Source of the DNA: Mesorhizobium sp.
GTDB taxonomy: Bacteria > Pseudomonadota > Alphaproteobacteria > Rhizobiales > Rhizobiaceae
Direction of reading: 5' to 3'
DNA: 64,000 bases
Assembly: GCF_005063415.1 (NCBI RefSeq)
Contig: NZ_SUEG01000003.1
Span: 1 to 64,000, forward strand
Below are positions 54,251 to 64,000 of this stretch, one piece after another. A program made the position numbers and the translations under genes. Each line of letters begins with the position of its first letter. Positions within the stretch are counted from its first letter, which is position 1. The notes under the pieces are model-generated. The model was given only the letters and a program-made list of their open reading frames with translations. It did no database searches and had not been told where the DNA came from.

Positions 54251-55125
54251 GCACTAAGACCCTTCATGATCTGCGACAGGCCCATATAGCGGCTGTAAGC
54301 GGCGGCGGCCGCGCCGAGCAGGACGAACAGGACGATGGAAAGCGTTGCGCCCATCGGCCAGTTGAGCTGCCCCATGATGGTGTCGTAAATCAAGTTGCCG
54401 AACAGCGCGTCGCGGCTTCCCCCGAGCAGCTGCGGTGTCACATAGGAGCCGGCCGCCAGCACGAAGCAGAGCAGCAGCCCGGCACCCAGCCCCGGCATCG
54501 ATAGCGGCAGGGTCACTTCGCGAAACGCCTGCGCGCTGGTACAGCCCATCGAGCGGGCGGCGGCAATCAGCGTGCGGTCGATGCTTTCCAGGCTGACATA
54601 GACGTTCAGGATCATATAGGGCAGCAGAAAATGCAGCAGCCCCATGATGACGGCGCCCTCGGTGTAGAGCATCGGCAACGGCTCGCTGATAACCCCCAGC
54701 CTGATGAGCACGACGTTGATCAGCCCCTGTTCGCCGAGAATATGGATCCACGAGAATGTCCGGATGGTGAAGCTGATCCAGAACGGTACGATGAGCAGCA
54801 GCAACAGCAGCCATTTGTGCCTGAAAGTCGTGGCCCAGATGAAATAGGCGGGGAAATAGCCAAGGATCGCGCAAATCACAGCGGTGATGGCGCCGACGCG
54901 AACGGTCTTCCAAAGAAAGCCGTGATAGTAACTATCGGTGAGGAATTCCTTCCAATTGTCGAAGGTCAGCACCGCCGACTCCACCCCCGCGGTGACGAAG
55001 GTGAAAAACGTGTAGACCGTCATCATCGCGATCGGCAGCAGCAGAAGCAGGATAAGCAGCAAAAGGACAGGCGCGACGAGGATCCAGGCCAGTCGCTGAT
55101 CGTATAATTTCCACCCTTTGGTCAC
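54247..55125 (-). CDS. PotB-like ABC transporter permease
   Basis: A 292-residue permease and first gene of the - strand Pot-type operon. It has an N-terminal Leu-rich helix (LVAPVLLLLILLLLLPIAMM), six helices in all and coupling loop AARSMGCTSAQAFREVTLPL. It is divergent from the ArsR-type regulator across about 250 bp, which must contain both promoters; candidate operators near 55316 are closer to the regulator. Confidence 0.87.
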   Translation of the reverse strand: MTKGWKLYDQRLAWILVAPVLLLLILLLLLPIAMMTVYTFFTFVTAGVESAVLTFDNWKEFLTDSYYHGFLWKTVRVGAITAVICAILGYFPAYFIWATTFRHKWLLLLLLIVPFWISFTIRTFSWIHILGEQGLINVVLIRLGVISEPLPMLYTEGAVIMGLLHFLLPYMILNVYVSLESIDRTLIAAARSMGCTSAQAFREVTLPLSMPGLGAGLLLCFVLAAGSYVTPQLLGGSRDALFGNLIYDTIMGQLNWPMGATLSIVLFVLLGAAAAAYSRYMGLSQIMKGLSA

Positions 55126-55315
55126 GACCCGTCCAACCGCTTTAATTGCAAGCCGCCATCACCGGCTCAGCTCCGGACTAGATTGGGCGATCGGCGTTCA
55201 GGTGTCCACTCTGCATATGGCTCCTGCACAAATTCTGTGCAGGGCCACCGCGCGACCACCGGCCTTGCTGGATTCAACAAATTGCTCGGCGTTCTGCCTG
55301 CCATTGATTAAATCA

Positions 55316-55349
55316 GATATCCCGATATACAGGATAATTTCGGATATAG
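55316..55349. promoter_or_regulatory. Candidate operator upstream of the ArsR-type regulator
   Basis: GATATC at 55316 and CGGATATAG at about 55341 bracket an inner repeat TATCC-N9-GGATA (55319-55337), forming nested inverted repeats directly before the regulator gene start at 55374. GATATC also occurs at 56299, 56431 and 56465 around the arabinofuranosidase promoter, so an autoregulatory site is plausible. Confidence 0.45.
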
Positions 55350-55373
55350 ATTTTGCATGGGTCGGGCAATTTC

Positions 55374-56300
55374 ATGAGTCGCAATTTTCTGGTGATTGAA
55401 CCTGAGGAAGGCATTGCCGTGCTCAAGGGGCTTGCCTCTTCGGCGCGTATCTCGATGCTGAAACTGCTGCATGAGAAGGGGCCGATGAATGTCAACGAAA
55501 TCGCCGCCGTGCTGTCGCTGCCGCAGTCGACCGTCTCGACCAACATCCAGGTGCTGGAGGATGCGGGGCTGATCCGCACCGAGAATCTGAAAGCGAGGAA
55601 AGGCAGTCAGAAAATCTGTTATCCGACGGCCGAAGAAGTGCTCGTCGTGTTCAAGAGCGAATATCGTGCGGTCAAGAACGACGCGATCGAAGTGTCGATG
55701 CCGATCGGGCTTTACACCGGCTTCGAGGTTACCGCGCCCTGCGGCCTTTGCTCGCCGGACGGCATCATCGGTCTGCTCGATGTTCCCAACACTTTCCTCG
55801 ATCCGGACCGCATGAAAGCCGGTCTGCTATGGTTCACGCGCGGTTTTGTCGAATACCAGTTCCCCAACAATGCCAAGCTCGCCAATGCCGAGATCACCGA
55901 ACTCGAAGTGGCGATAGAGCTGTCCTCGGAAGTGCCGGGCACCAGCGCCGATTGGCCCTCGGACATTACGCTGACAATCAATGGCGTCGATGTCGGCACC
56001 TGGACGTCGCCGGGGGATTTCGGCGACAAGCGCGGCGTCTTCACGCCCTCCTGGTGGAAGCTCAAGGGCTCGCAATACGGCAAGTTGAAGAACTGGCGAA
56101 TTGCCAATGACGGCACCTATGTCGACGGCCTCAGGATTTCCGAAACCGGCCTCGCCGCACTCGATCTGAAGAGCCATCATTCAATCCGCGTCCGTATCGG
56201 CGTCAAGGACGACGCCAAGCGCCCCGGTGGGATCAACATTTTCGGCAAGGGCTTTGGAAATTACGATCAGGACATCCTGCTTAGGATCAAAACTGGTTGA
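55374..56300 (+). CDS. ArsR-type winged-helix regulator with large C-terminal sensing domain
   Basis: A 308-residue protein. Residues 1-95 are an ArsR-like winged helix (GLASSARISMLKLLHEKGPM, then AVLSLPQSTVSTNIQVLEDAGLI). Residues 100-308 are strand-rich with APCGLCSPDGIIGLLDVP and a C-terminal part resembling a carbohydrate-binding sandwich (ITLTINGVDVGTWTSPGDFG). Ordinary ArsR metal sensors stop at about 110 residues and bind metal with Cys pairs, so this form probably senses a sugar. The ATG at 55374 is chosen; a TTG at 55353 is less likely. It directly precedes the arabinofuranosidase operon. Confidence 0.8.
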   Translation: MSRNFLVIEPEEGIAVLKGLASSARISMLKLLHEKGPMNVNEIAAVLSLPQSTVSTNIQVLEDAGLIRTENLKARKGSQKICYPTAEEVLVVFKSEYRAVKNDAIEVSMPIGLYTGFEVTAPCGLCSPDGIIGLLDVPNTFLDPDRMKAGLLWFTRGFVEYQFPNNAKLANAEITELEVAIELSSEVPGTSADWPSDITLTINGVDVGTWTSPGDFGDKRGVFTPSWWKLKGSQYGKLKNWRIANDGTYVDGLRISETGLAALDLKSHHSIRVRIGVKDDAKRPGGINIFGKGFGNYDQDILLRIKTG

Positions 56301-56430
56301 TATCATGAAACCGGGTTCTAAAGATAACGCAGCAATTTCAACTAGCTGGCTTTCTTCCGTGCCAAAGCGTTCGTCTAATTGTCCTACATTTGGGTATTTT
56401 GGCTTGACGAAGGGCTGCCAATCCCGCTTT

Positions 56431-57996
<1,566 letters not shown>

Positions 57997-58045
57997 GTTC
58001 GGGCGGATCATCGAGAAAGCGCAAACGCTGAGGAGGAGCGTCGAC

Positions 58046-59137
58046 GTGACGGCCGATATCGAGATCAGGAACGTGAGCAAGCAGTTCGGTGCCATGATGG
58101 TGCTGGATCATCTGTCGCTCTCCATAAGGGCACGCGAATTCATCGTGTTCCTGGGCCCGTCCGGTTGCGGAAAATCGACGCTTCTTCGAATGATCGCCGG
58201 GCTCGAAGCTGTCGATAGCGGCGAGATTGCCATCAATAACGAGCGCATCGATCATTTGCCGCCGGGCAAGCGCGGCATTGCCATGGTGTTCCAGTCCTAT
58301 GCGCTTTATCCGCATATGACGGTGCGCGACAACATGGCCTTCGGGCTTGCGAATATCGGCGTACCAGGCAAGGTCATCGAGGCGCGCATCAACGAAGCCG
58401 CCCGCATCCTGGAAATGCCGCATCTGCTCGATCGCAAGCCGGGCCAGCTCTCCGGCGGTCAGCGCCAGCGCGTCGCCATCGGCCGTGCGATCGTCAAGGA
58501 GCCGAAGGCCTTTCTGTTCGACGAGCCGCTCTCCAATCTCGATGCGGCGTTGCGCACCCGTACCCGCATCGAACTTGCCCAGCTTCACCAGCGGCTGCAG
58601 TCGACGATGATCTTCGTCACCCACGACCAAGTCGAGGCAATGACGCTCGCCGACCGCATTGTCGTCATGAACAATCGCAAGATCGATCAGATCGGCACTC
58701 CGATGGAGATCTACGAGCGTCCGGCGACCAAATTCGTCGCAGGGTTCGTCGGTGCGCCGGCGATGAACTTCGTCGATGCGACGCTTGACAGATCCGGCGA
58801 GAACGCCACGGCCAGGTTTGCGGACGGCGTCTCGGTGCAGACCGAGATCGCCTCCAGCCAATTGACCGATGGCAACTACACTTTCGGCATCCGTTCAGAA
58901 GACGTGCGCATCGTTGCGGCCGGACAGGGCAATGCCGACGGCGTCGTCGATGTGCTCGAGCGGCTCGGCGAACGCACGCTGATCTACGCGCGGCTGGGCG
59001 ATGGCCAGCAGATCGTCGGCTCGGATTCCGGCAACAGCCGCGTCGCCGTCGGCGACAGAATCGGGCTCGCCTTCGACGGCCAGAAATCGCATCTGTTCAA
59101 CGAGACCGGCCGCGCCTGGCATGCGAGGGAGGCCTGA
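58046..59137 (+). CDS. Sugar ABC transporter ATPase (MsmK/UgpC type)
   Basis: A 363-residue ATPase with a C-terminal TOBE/OB regulatory region. It has Walker A GPSGCGKST, Q-loop FQSYALYPHMTV, signature LSGGQRQRVAIGRAI, Walker B FLFDEPLSNLDA and H-loop THDQVEAMTLADRI. GTG at 58046 has AGGAGGAG eight bases upstream. It energises the two permeases that follow. Confidence 0.9.
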   Translation: MTADIEIRNVSKQFGAMMVLDHLSLSIRAREFIVFLGPSGCGKSTLLRMIAGLEAVDSGEIAINNERIDHLPPGKRGIAMVFQSYALYPHMTVRDNMAFGLANIGVPGKVIEARINEAARILEMPHLLDRKPGQLSGGQRQRVAIGRAIVKEPKAFLFDEPLSNLDAALRTRTRIELAQLHQRLQSTMIFVTHDQVEAMTLADRIVVMNNRKIDQIGTPMEIYERPATKFVAGFVGAPAMNFVDATLDRSGENATARFADGVSVQTEIASSQLTDGNYTFGIRSEDVRIVAAGQGNADGVVDVLERLGERTLIYARLGDGQQIVGSDSGNSRVAVGDRIGLAFDGQKSHLFNETGRAWHAREA

Positions 59138-59138
59138 G

Positions 59139-60074
59139 ATGGCTGACCGGCTGGCGATGTCCCCGACCGCGACGCTTGCTGTCGGCGTCAGAGCCCCTAC
59201 CGCCGACATCTATGCGCCGCAATGGCGAAATTTCATTTTCGTTGCGCCATTCTTGTTCTTCTTCACCACGCTGCTGCTCTTCCCGCTGCTCTGGGGGATG
59301 TGGCTGAGTTTCCACAAGGCCGACACGTTCTCGTCCGGAAATTTTGTCGGTCTCGGCAATTACGCCAGGCTGTATCACGACAAGGTCTTCCTGCAATCGA
59401 TCTGGAACACCTTCTACTTCGTGCTTCTGACGGTGCCGACGCTGGCGCTGATCGGCCTTTTCCTGGCGCTTTGCCTCAACCGCCGCACGCGCACTGCCGC
59501 GGTTTTGCGGACGCTGTTCTTTTCCTCCTCGGTGCTGTCGGTCACCATCGTCACGCTGATCTGGCGCATCGTCTTCATTCCGAATGTCGGCCTGTTGTCG
59601 ACGATCTACGGATGGTTCGGCGCAACGGCCCCGGCCTTCATTTCCGATCCCAGCCTGGCCATGGTCGGCATCGCCATTGCCACCATCTGGTGGTGCATCG
59701 GCCTGCCGATGATGCTCTTTCTTTCGGCGCTCCAGCAGATTCCGCAGGATATTTACGAGGCGGCAGCCCTGGACAATGCCAATCGCTGGCAGACGCTACG
59801 CTCGATCACGCTGCCGTCGATCAAGCGCACCTTCATCTTGGTGATCATCATCCAGATCGTGCTTCAATTCCAGCTGTTCGGCCAGGCCTGGCTGATGACG
59901 CGCGGCGGTCCGAACAACCTGACCAAGCCGATCGTGCTCTATATCTACGATACCGCATTCCGTCGCTGGGATCTCGGCCTGGGCGCCGCTGCATCGGAAA
60001 TCCTGTTCATCCTCATCCTGGTCGCGGCCATGGCCCAGTACCTGGTGACACGCAGCAGGGGAGACCAAGCATGA
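59139..60074 (+). CDS. Sugar ABC transporter permease, MalF type
   Basis: A 311-residue permease with six helices. FVAPFLFFFTTLLLFPLLWG opens the membrane part, and EAAALDNANRWQTLRSITLPSIKRT is the EAA coupling loop. The ATG at 59139 follows GAGGGAGG and lies one base after the ATPase stop; a frame start at 59001 lies inside that gene. Its stop overlaps the next start. Confidence 0.9.
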   Translation: MADRLAMSPTATLAVGVRAPTADIYAPQWRNFIFVAPFLFFFTTLLLFPLLWGMWLSFHKADTFSSGNFVGLGNYARLYHDKVFLQSIWNTFYFVLLTVPTLALIGLFLALCLNRRTRTAAVLRTLFFSSSVLSVTIVTLIWRIVFIPNVGLLSTIYGWFGATAPAFISDPSLAMVGIAIATIWWCIGLPMMLFLSALQQIPQDIYEAAALDNANRWQTLRSITLPSIKRTFILVIIIQIVLQFQLFGQAWLMTRGGPNNLTKPIVLYIYDTAFRRWDLGLGAAASEILFILILVAAMAQYLVTRSRGDQA

Positions 60075-60919
60075 GCGCTCCAGCCACTTCCATCAAGGGA
60101 CGGGCATTTGGCGACCATGTGCTATTAGCCCTCGTCATCCTGCTTTCGATCGTCATGATCGCGCCGGTTCTGTGGGTGATCGGCCTGTCGCTCAAGGACA
60201 ATGCCGAGCTGATGGCCGATCCGAATTCGGTGTTTCACGCGCCTTATACGCTGAAGAATTATATCAACACCGTCGGCACCTCGTCGGTCTTCATCTGGGT
60301 GCGCAACAGCATCATCGTCTCGGGCGGATTGACGCTCGGCACGTTGATCCTGTCGTCGCTCGCCGGCTACGGCTTTGCACGGCTGAATTTCCCCGGCCGA
60401 GACGTGCTGTTCGTGATCGTGCTGTTCGGCCTGGCGGTCCCGGAGCAGGCCGTGCTTGTCGCCCGTCACCAGATCTTCAGCATGCTGAAGTTCCACAACA
60501 CCTATCAGGGGCTTATTCTGCCGGGCCTTTCAGCTCCGTTCGGCGTCTTCCTGATGACCCAGTATTTCAAGGCCATCCCGAAGGAGCTGGACGAAGCCGC
60601 CATGCTCGATAACGCCAGCCGGCTCAGGATTTTCTGGAAGGTGCTTCTGCCGCTCACGCTGCCTGCGCAGGCGACGCTCGGCATCTTCACCTTTCTCGGC
60701 GCGTGGAACGATTACTTCTGGCCGCTGATTTCGGCGACGAGGAAGGACATGTTCACGCTGACGGTCGGCATGGCATCGACCCAGACCAATTTCGCCCAGT
60801 CCGAAGGCATCGGCTTCCTGATGGCACAGGCGGTGTTTGCCGGGGCACCGATCCTGATCGTCTACCTGTTCTTCCAGAAATACATCGTCACGGCGGTCTC
60901 CGGCGCTGCGGTGAGATAA
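60071..60919 (+). CDS. Sugar ABC transporter permease, MalG type
   Basis: A 282-residue permease starting within the previous stop (ATGA). NSIIVSGGLTLGTLILSSLAGYGFARL is the MalG signature and DEAAMLDNASRLRIFWKVLLP the EAA loop. A much longer frame from 59222 runs through the MalF-type gene out of phase and is not real. It forms the channel with the MalF-type subunit. Confidence 0.9.
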   Translation: MSAPATSIKGRAFGDHVLLALVILLSIVMIAPVLWVIGLSLKDNAELMADPNSVFHAPYTLKNYINTVGTSSVFIWVRNSIIVSGGLTLGTLILSSLAGYGFARLNFPGRDVLFVIVLFGLAVPEQAVLVARHQIFSMLKFHNTYQGLILPGLSAPFGVFLMTQYFKAIPKELDEAAMLDNASRLRIFWKVLLPLTLPAQATLGIFTFLGAWNDYFWPLISATRKDMFTLTVGMASTQTNFAQSEGIGFLMAQAVFAGAPILIVYLFFQKYIVTAVSGAAVR

Positions 60920-61014
60920 CGAAGATTGCCTGACGGCCGGGGGGAATGCGCAGCAATTGAAGCACGAAAGCCAATCCAGGGTGGAGCGGCGGAAACTCAG
61001 TAGGAGGAACTGAT

Positions 61015-62334
61015 ATGAAACTGAAGAAAATACTGTTTGCCGCAGTCTCTGCGGGCGCAATGATGCTCGCAGCTCCAAGCTTCGCCGCCACGGAACTGAG
61101 CGTGCAGCGCTTTTTTGGCGCCTGCGATGCCGATTTCGGCACCAACACCGATCCCACCAAGGCCGTTGGCGAATGCGGCATCATCACCTCGCTGATCAAC
61201 AAGTTCAACGCCGACAATCCCGATGTCCATGTCAACGTCACCACCGTGGAATGGCCCGGCTATGATCAGCTGACCGCGCAGTTCGCTTCAGGCGACGCTC
61301 CGGACATTGTCACGATCCATGAATCCGTACTGTCGGATTATCAGTCGAAGGGCCTGTTGATGCCGCTCGACGACCTCTTGAAGTCGGTCAGCGTGACACC
61401 CGACGCCTTCACCGACGCGGCGCGCAATGGCGCCACCAAAGACGGCAAGATCTACGGCCTGCCGATCGACAGCTGGACGATGCTCTATCACGTCAACCTG
61501 GATCTTTTCAAACAAGCCGGCCTCGTCAATGCCGACGGCACGCCGATTTTTCCAAAGTCGCCCGAGGAACTGCTCGCCCAGGCCGAACAGTTCAAGCAGA
61601 AGACGGGCAAGCCTTATTTCGTCCAGAACCTGGCCAATGAGACTGCACTCTACACACGCAACCTCTACACTTATCTTTTCCAGCAGGATTCCGATTTCTT
61701 TGCGGATCCGAAGCATGTGAAGTTGAATACGCCGGAAGCCAAGAAGGTCGTCGAGATGTACAAGGCGATCTTCGAGAAGGGCTACACCACCACGGATCTC
61801 GATTATGGCGGCTCGATCAACGCCTTCCTTGCCGGCGAGGGTGGCGTCCACCTTAACGGCACCTGGGTGGTCGGCGATTACAACGCCCAGTCCGAAACCA
61901 AGGGTACGGCGCTCAACAAGGGCGGCTATGCGGTCTATCCGTATCCGCAGCTGTTTGGCGGCACCCACGCGCAATATGCCGACGGCCACACCTGGGCCGT
62001 GTCGCAGAAAGACCGCACGCCTGAACAGATCGCGGCGATCGGCAAATTCCTGAAGTTCTTCGCCGACAACGACTTTGAGTGGTCGCGCACCGGTCACCTG
62101 CCGGCCTATAAGGCCGTCATCACCTCGGACGCCTTCAAGGCCCTGCCGCATCGCAACACGATCTCTGCGGTCGCCGACCTCGGCAAGCCGCTGCCGTCCG
62201 CCGTACAGCGTCAGTTTGCGATCCAGGACATCATCGGCGAAGAGATGAGTGCAGCAATCAGTGGCCAGAAGGACGTCGACACCGCCCTTGCCGACATGGA
62301 AAGCCGCGTCAACGAATTGCTCGCCAACATCTGA
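61015..62334 (+). CDS. Sugar ABC transporter substrate-binding protein
   Basis: A 439-residue family 1 periplasmic binding protein. Signal peptide KILFAAVSAGAMMLAAPSFA precedes the mature start ATELSVQRFFG. ASGDAPDIVTIHESVLSDY and YGLPIDSWTMLYHVN are usual lobe motifs. Two Cys residues near the mature N-terminus (CDADFG, GECGII) could form a disulfide. AGGAGGAA lies before the ATG at 61015. It is the last gene of the arabinofuranosidase operon, unlike most sugar operons where it comes first. It probably binds arabino-oligosaccharides. Confidence 0.88.
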   Translation: MKLKKILFAAVSAGAMMLAAPSFAATELSVQRFFGACDADFGTNTDPTKAVGECGIITSLINKFNADNPDVHVNVTTVEWPGYDQLTAQFASGDAPDIVTIHESVLSDYQSKGLLMPLDDLLKSVSVTPDAFTDAARNGATKDGKIYGLPIDSWTMLYHVNLDLFKQAGLVNADGTPIFPKSPEELLAQAEQFKQKTGKPYFVQNLANETALYTRNLYTYLFQQDSDFFADPKHVKLNTPEAKKVVEMYKAIFEKGYTTTDLDYGGSINAFLAGEGGVHLNGTWVVGDYNAQSETKGTALNKGGYAVYPYPQLFGGTHAQYADGHTWAVSQKDRTPEQIAAIGKFLKFFADNDFEWSRTGHLPAYKAVITSDAFKALPHRNTISAVADLGKPLPSAVQRQFAIQDIIGEEMSAAISGQKDVDTALADMESRVNELLANI

Positions 62335-62364
62335 CCACGGGTTTCGAAAGGCCCTCCCAAGGCG

Positions 62365-62394
62365 CCCCGCGGCTGGAAACGGCCGCGGGGTTTT
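62365..62394 (+). terminator. Rho-independent terminator of the arabinofuranosidase operon
   Basis: CCCCGCGGC (62365-62373) pairs with GCCGCGGGG (62382-62390) over nine bases with an 8-base loop, followed by TTTT. It lies 31 bases after the binding-protein stop. Confidence 0.85.
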
Positions 62395-62515
62395 GGTGAG
62401 GCAATGGTTATTATGCTCGAGTTGCGCGACTTGGCGGTGGCGACCGGTCAAACACGCAAACCACCATGCCGCAACCTCGGCAGTAGCCGACGCAAGCCCT
62501 GACTGAAGGATTCCG

Positions 62516-62788
62516 CTAGAACGCCGCGGCCATGGGCATTGCGACCTTGTTGGGGATCTGGATGTCGATCTCCAATCTCGACGTCGTTTCGCCGTGATCC
62601 ATGCTCACCTGCAGGAAATCCTGGTCGACCTGAACATGCCGGGCGATCACCGCCATGATCTCCTCGCGCAACACGGAGACGAGATCGGGCTGGTTGCGGC
62701 TTCGACGCTCGTAAGCCAACAGCAGTTGCAAGCGCTCGCGCGCCACGGGCGCGCTGCCGCGGCGCTTGAAGATATCGAGCAGGTTCAT
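62516..62788 (-). CDS. minE: Cell division topological specificity factor MinE
   Basis: A 90-residue protein. The N-terminal MNLLDIFKRRG and following region bind MinD and membrane; AKERLQLLLAYERR-like sequence (ARERLQLLLAYERRS, residues 16-30) is the anti-MinCD domain; the C-terminal half dimerises. It sets MinCD oscillation so that division occurs at mid-cell. It overlaps minD by four bases. Confidence 0.97.
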   Translation of the reverse strand: MNLLDIFKRRGSAPVARERLQLLLAYERRSRNQPDLVSVLREEIMAVIARHVQVDQDFLQVSMDHGETTSRLEIDIQIPNKVAMPMAAAF

Positions 62789-63600
62789 GCTGCCCTCCTT
62801 CCCAACAGCCGGTCGAGGAGACCCCTCCGCTCGAAAGGCAGAATGACCGGCAGGTCCTCGCCCTCGAGTCTTCTTGCCGCGTCGATATAGGCGCGTGCGG
62901 CGGGGTTGGTGTTTTCGCTGAGCGTAACCGGCGCGCCCACATTGGATGCGCGCAGCACGTCCTGGCTCTCGGGAATTATTCCCAGCAAGGGCGTCGACAG
63001 GATCTCGAGCACGTCATCGATGCTGAGCATCTCGCCGCGGGCAGCGCGCGCAGCATCGTAGCGCGTGACGAGCACGTGTTTGGCAATCGATTCACCTTGC
63101 TCGGCTTTCATCGTCCTGGAGTCGAGCAGGCCGATGATGCGATCGGAATCGCGGACCGAGCTCACTTCCGGATTGGTGACGATTACCGCCTCGTCGGCAA
63201 AGCGCATGGCAAGTTGCGCGCCCCGCTCTATGCCGGCGGGGCTGTCGCAGAAGACGTAGTCGAAAACCGATCGCAGCTTGTCGATGACATCGGCGACGCC
63301 TTCCTCGGTGAGAGCATCCTTGTCGCGCGTTTGCGAGGCCGGCAGCAGGAACAGCGTTTCGAGTCGCTTGTCACGGATCAGCGCCTGCGAGAGCTTGGCG
63401 GTTCCCTGAATGACGTTGACGATATCGAAAACAACGCGCCGCTCGGCGCCCATGATCAGATCGAGGTTGCGCAGGCCGACGTCGAAATCGACGAGGGCCA
63501 CCCGCTTGCCGGTTTTCGCGACCGCGGCGCCGAGAGCGGCCGTCGAGGTCGTCTTGCCGACACCCCCTTTGCCGGATGTGACAACCACTACCTTGCCCAT
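62785..63600 (-). CDS. minD: Septum site-determining ATPase MinD
   Basis: A 271-residue deviant-Walker ATPase. SGKGGVGKTT (residues 9-18) is the ATP site, with Walker A' LVDFDVGLRNLD. The C-terminal amphipathic helix ERRGLLDRLLGRRAA is the membrane-targeting sequence. The ATG at 63600 has GGAGG upstream; a frame extending to 63891 is out of the homologous region. It recruits MinC to the membrane and is displaced by MinE. Confidence 0.97.
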   Translation of the reverse strand: MGKVVVVTSGKGGVGKTTSTAALGAAVAKTGKRVALVDFDVGLRNLDLIMGAERRVVFDIVNVIQGTAKLSQALIRDKRLETLFLLPASQTRDKDALTEEGVADVIDKLRSVFDYVFCDSPAGIERGAQLAMRFADEAVIVTNPEVSSVRDSDRIIGLLDSRTMKAEQGESIAKHVLVTRYDAARAARGEMLSIDDVLEILSTPLLGIIPESQDVLRASNVGAPVTLSENTNPAARAYIDAARRLEGEDLPVILPFERRGLLDRLLGRRAA

Positions 63601-63619
63601 ATTTGTGCCTCCAATGTTG

Positions 63620-64000
63620 TTAGTTGAGCGGTGCGACGCAAAGTGCGCCGTCCTCGAGAAAGGCCTGTACCGGCCTTCCTCGCGAGGAGGCGTCCATCTC
63701 CTCGGCGGTGCGGTACCAGCCGTCCACCGCCAGCAGTTCGGCTTCGTTTTTCCGGCAAAAGATGCGAGCCGCGGAATTTCCCGTGGCGCCGGCGAACGCA
63801 CGTCCACGCAGCGTGCCGTAGACGTGAATCGATCCTCCGGCGATGATCTCGGATCCGGAACTGACGGAGCCGACAATGACCACATCGCCATCGGGATGAA
63901 AGATCGACTGGCCGGAGCGGATCGGTGCCTTGATCATCAATGAGTTCGGCGCCTCCGGCTCTTCCGTCTTGGCCTCAGCGGCGGCCTTCGGGTCCGGCTG
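63620..64000 (-). CDS. minC: Septum site-determining protein MinC, C-terminal part
   Basis: The frame is open from the window end to the stop at 63620 (126 visible residues). Seen are a Pro/Ala/Glu-rich linker and the C-terminal beta-helix domain ([20 protein letters not shown], then [20 protein letters not shown]), which dimerises and binds MinD. The N-terminal FtsZ-inhibiting domain lies beyond the window. It is first of the minC-minD-minE operon, 19 bp before minD. Confidence 0.95.
   Translation of the reverse strand, partial: QPDPKAAAEAKTEEPEAPNSLMIKAPIRSGQSIFHPDGDVVIVGSVSSGSEIIAGGSIHVYGTLRGRAFAGATGNSAARIFCRKNEAELLAVDGWYRTAEEMDASSRGRPVQAFLEDGALCVAPLN

Noticed and set aside
59222-60070. 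Long N-terminal extension of the MalG-type permease
   Set aside because: It is the MalF-type gene read in another phase; ATG at 60071 gives the normal length.

Overview
The window looks like chromosomal DNA of a soil or plant-associated alphaproteobacterium of the order Hyphomicrobiales, most like Mesorhizobium. This rests on GC-rich coding sequence, rhizobial-style exopolysaccharide (EPS) genes, a PrsD/PrsE-like type I secretion pair, many ABC uptake systems, an HWE-family histidine kinase and a minC-minD-minE operon. The genus is inferred from protein character only; no search was run.

Layout. (1) 1-2.6 kb: the 5' end of a gene for a probable secreted calcium-binding protein, a headless C-terminal RTX fragment, and two copies of a 101-bp direct repeat in otherwise non-coding DNA. 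(2) 2.6-9.3 kb, + strand: glycosyltransferase, Wzy/O-antigen-ligase-like membrane protein, asparagine-synthetase-like amidotransferase and a Wzc/ExoP-like chain-length protein. (3) 9.6-14.7 kb, - strand: methyltransferase, family 2 glycosyltransferase, Wzx flippase and a UDP-glucuronate 4-epimerase-like enzyme. (4) 14.9-18.5 kb: a LuxR-type regulator, a membrane HWE histidine kinase and a NarL-type response regulator, probably the local control genes. (5) 19.0-25.1 kb, + strand: nucleotidyltransferase, aminotransferase, small initiating sugar transferase, LegB-like 4,6-dehydratase, secreted propeller-like protein and outer-membrane export protein. Regions 2, 3 and 5 together supply sugar synthesis, initiation, transfer, flipping, polymerisation and export of one surface polysaccharide. 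(6) 25.2-28.5 kb, - strand: the PrsE/PrsD-like type I secretion pair, with a tandem duplication at the gene junction.

(7) 28.9-37.8 kb: an unusual biosynthetic operon on the - strand. It encodes an NRPS-like adenylation-carrier-thioesterase protein, a NadE-like PP-loop enzyme, an AsnB-like amidotransferase, an acyl-adenylate ligase and a free carrier protein; a PrmC-like methyltransferase gene lies divergent. It has no condensation domain, and I cannot name the product. (8) 38.3-46.2 kb: proline iminopeptidase, a LuxR solo and a five-gene peptide ABC importer. The LuxR solo carries Met and Trp at the two positions that define the plant-responsive OryR/PipR/NesR class, and the neighbours match that class.

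(9) 46.5-51.1 kb: a complete branched-chain-amino-acid-type (Liv) importer. (10) 51.1-55.1 kb, - strand: a complete polyamine-type (Pot) importer. (11) 55.4-62.3 kb: an ArsR-type regulator fused to a large C-terminal domain, a cytosolic GH51 arabinofuranosidase and a sugar ABC importer, with GATATC-containing candidate operators, probably an arabino-oligosaccharide catabolic operon. (12) 62.5-64 kb, - strand: minC (cut by the window end), minD and minE.

The two best candidates for little-described biology are the NRPS-like/double-amidotransferase operon (region 7) and the plant-responsive LuxR solo module (region 8). No rRNA, tRNA, CRISPR array or intact insertion sequence was recognised.
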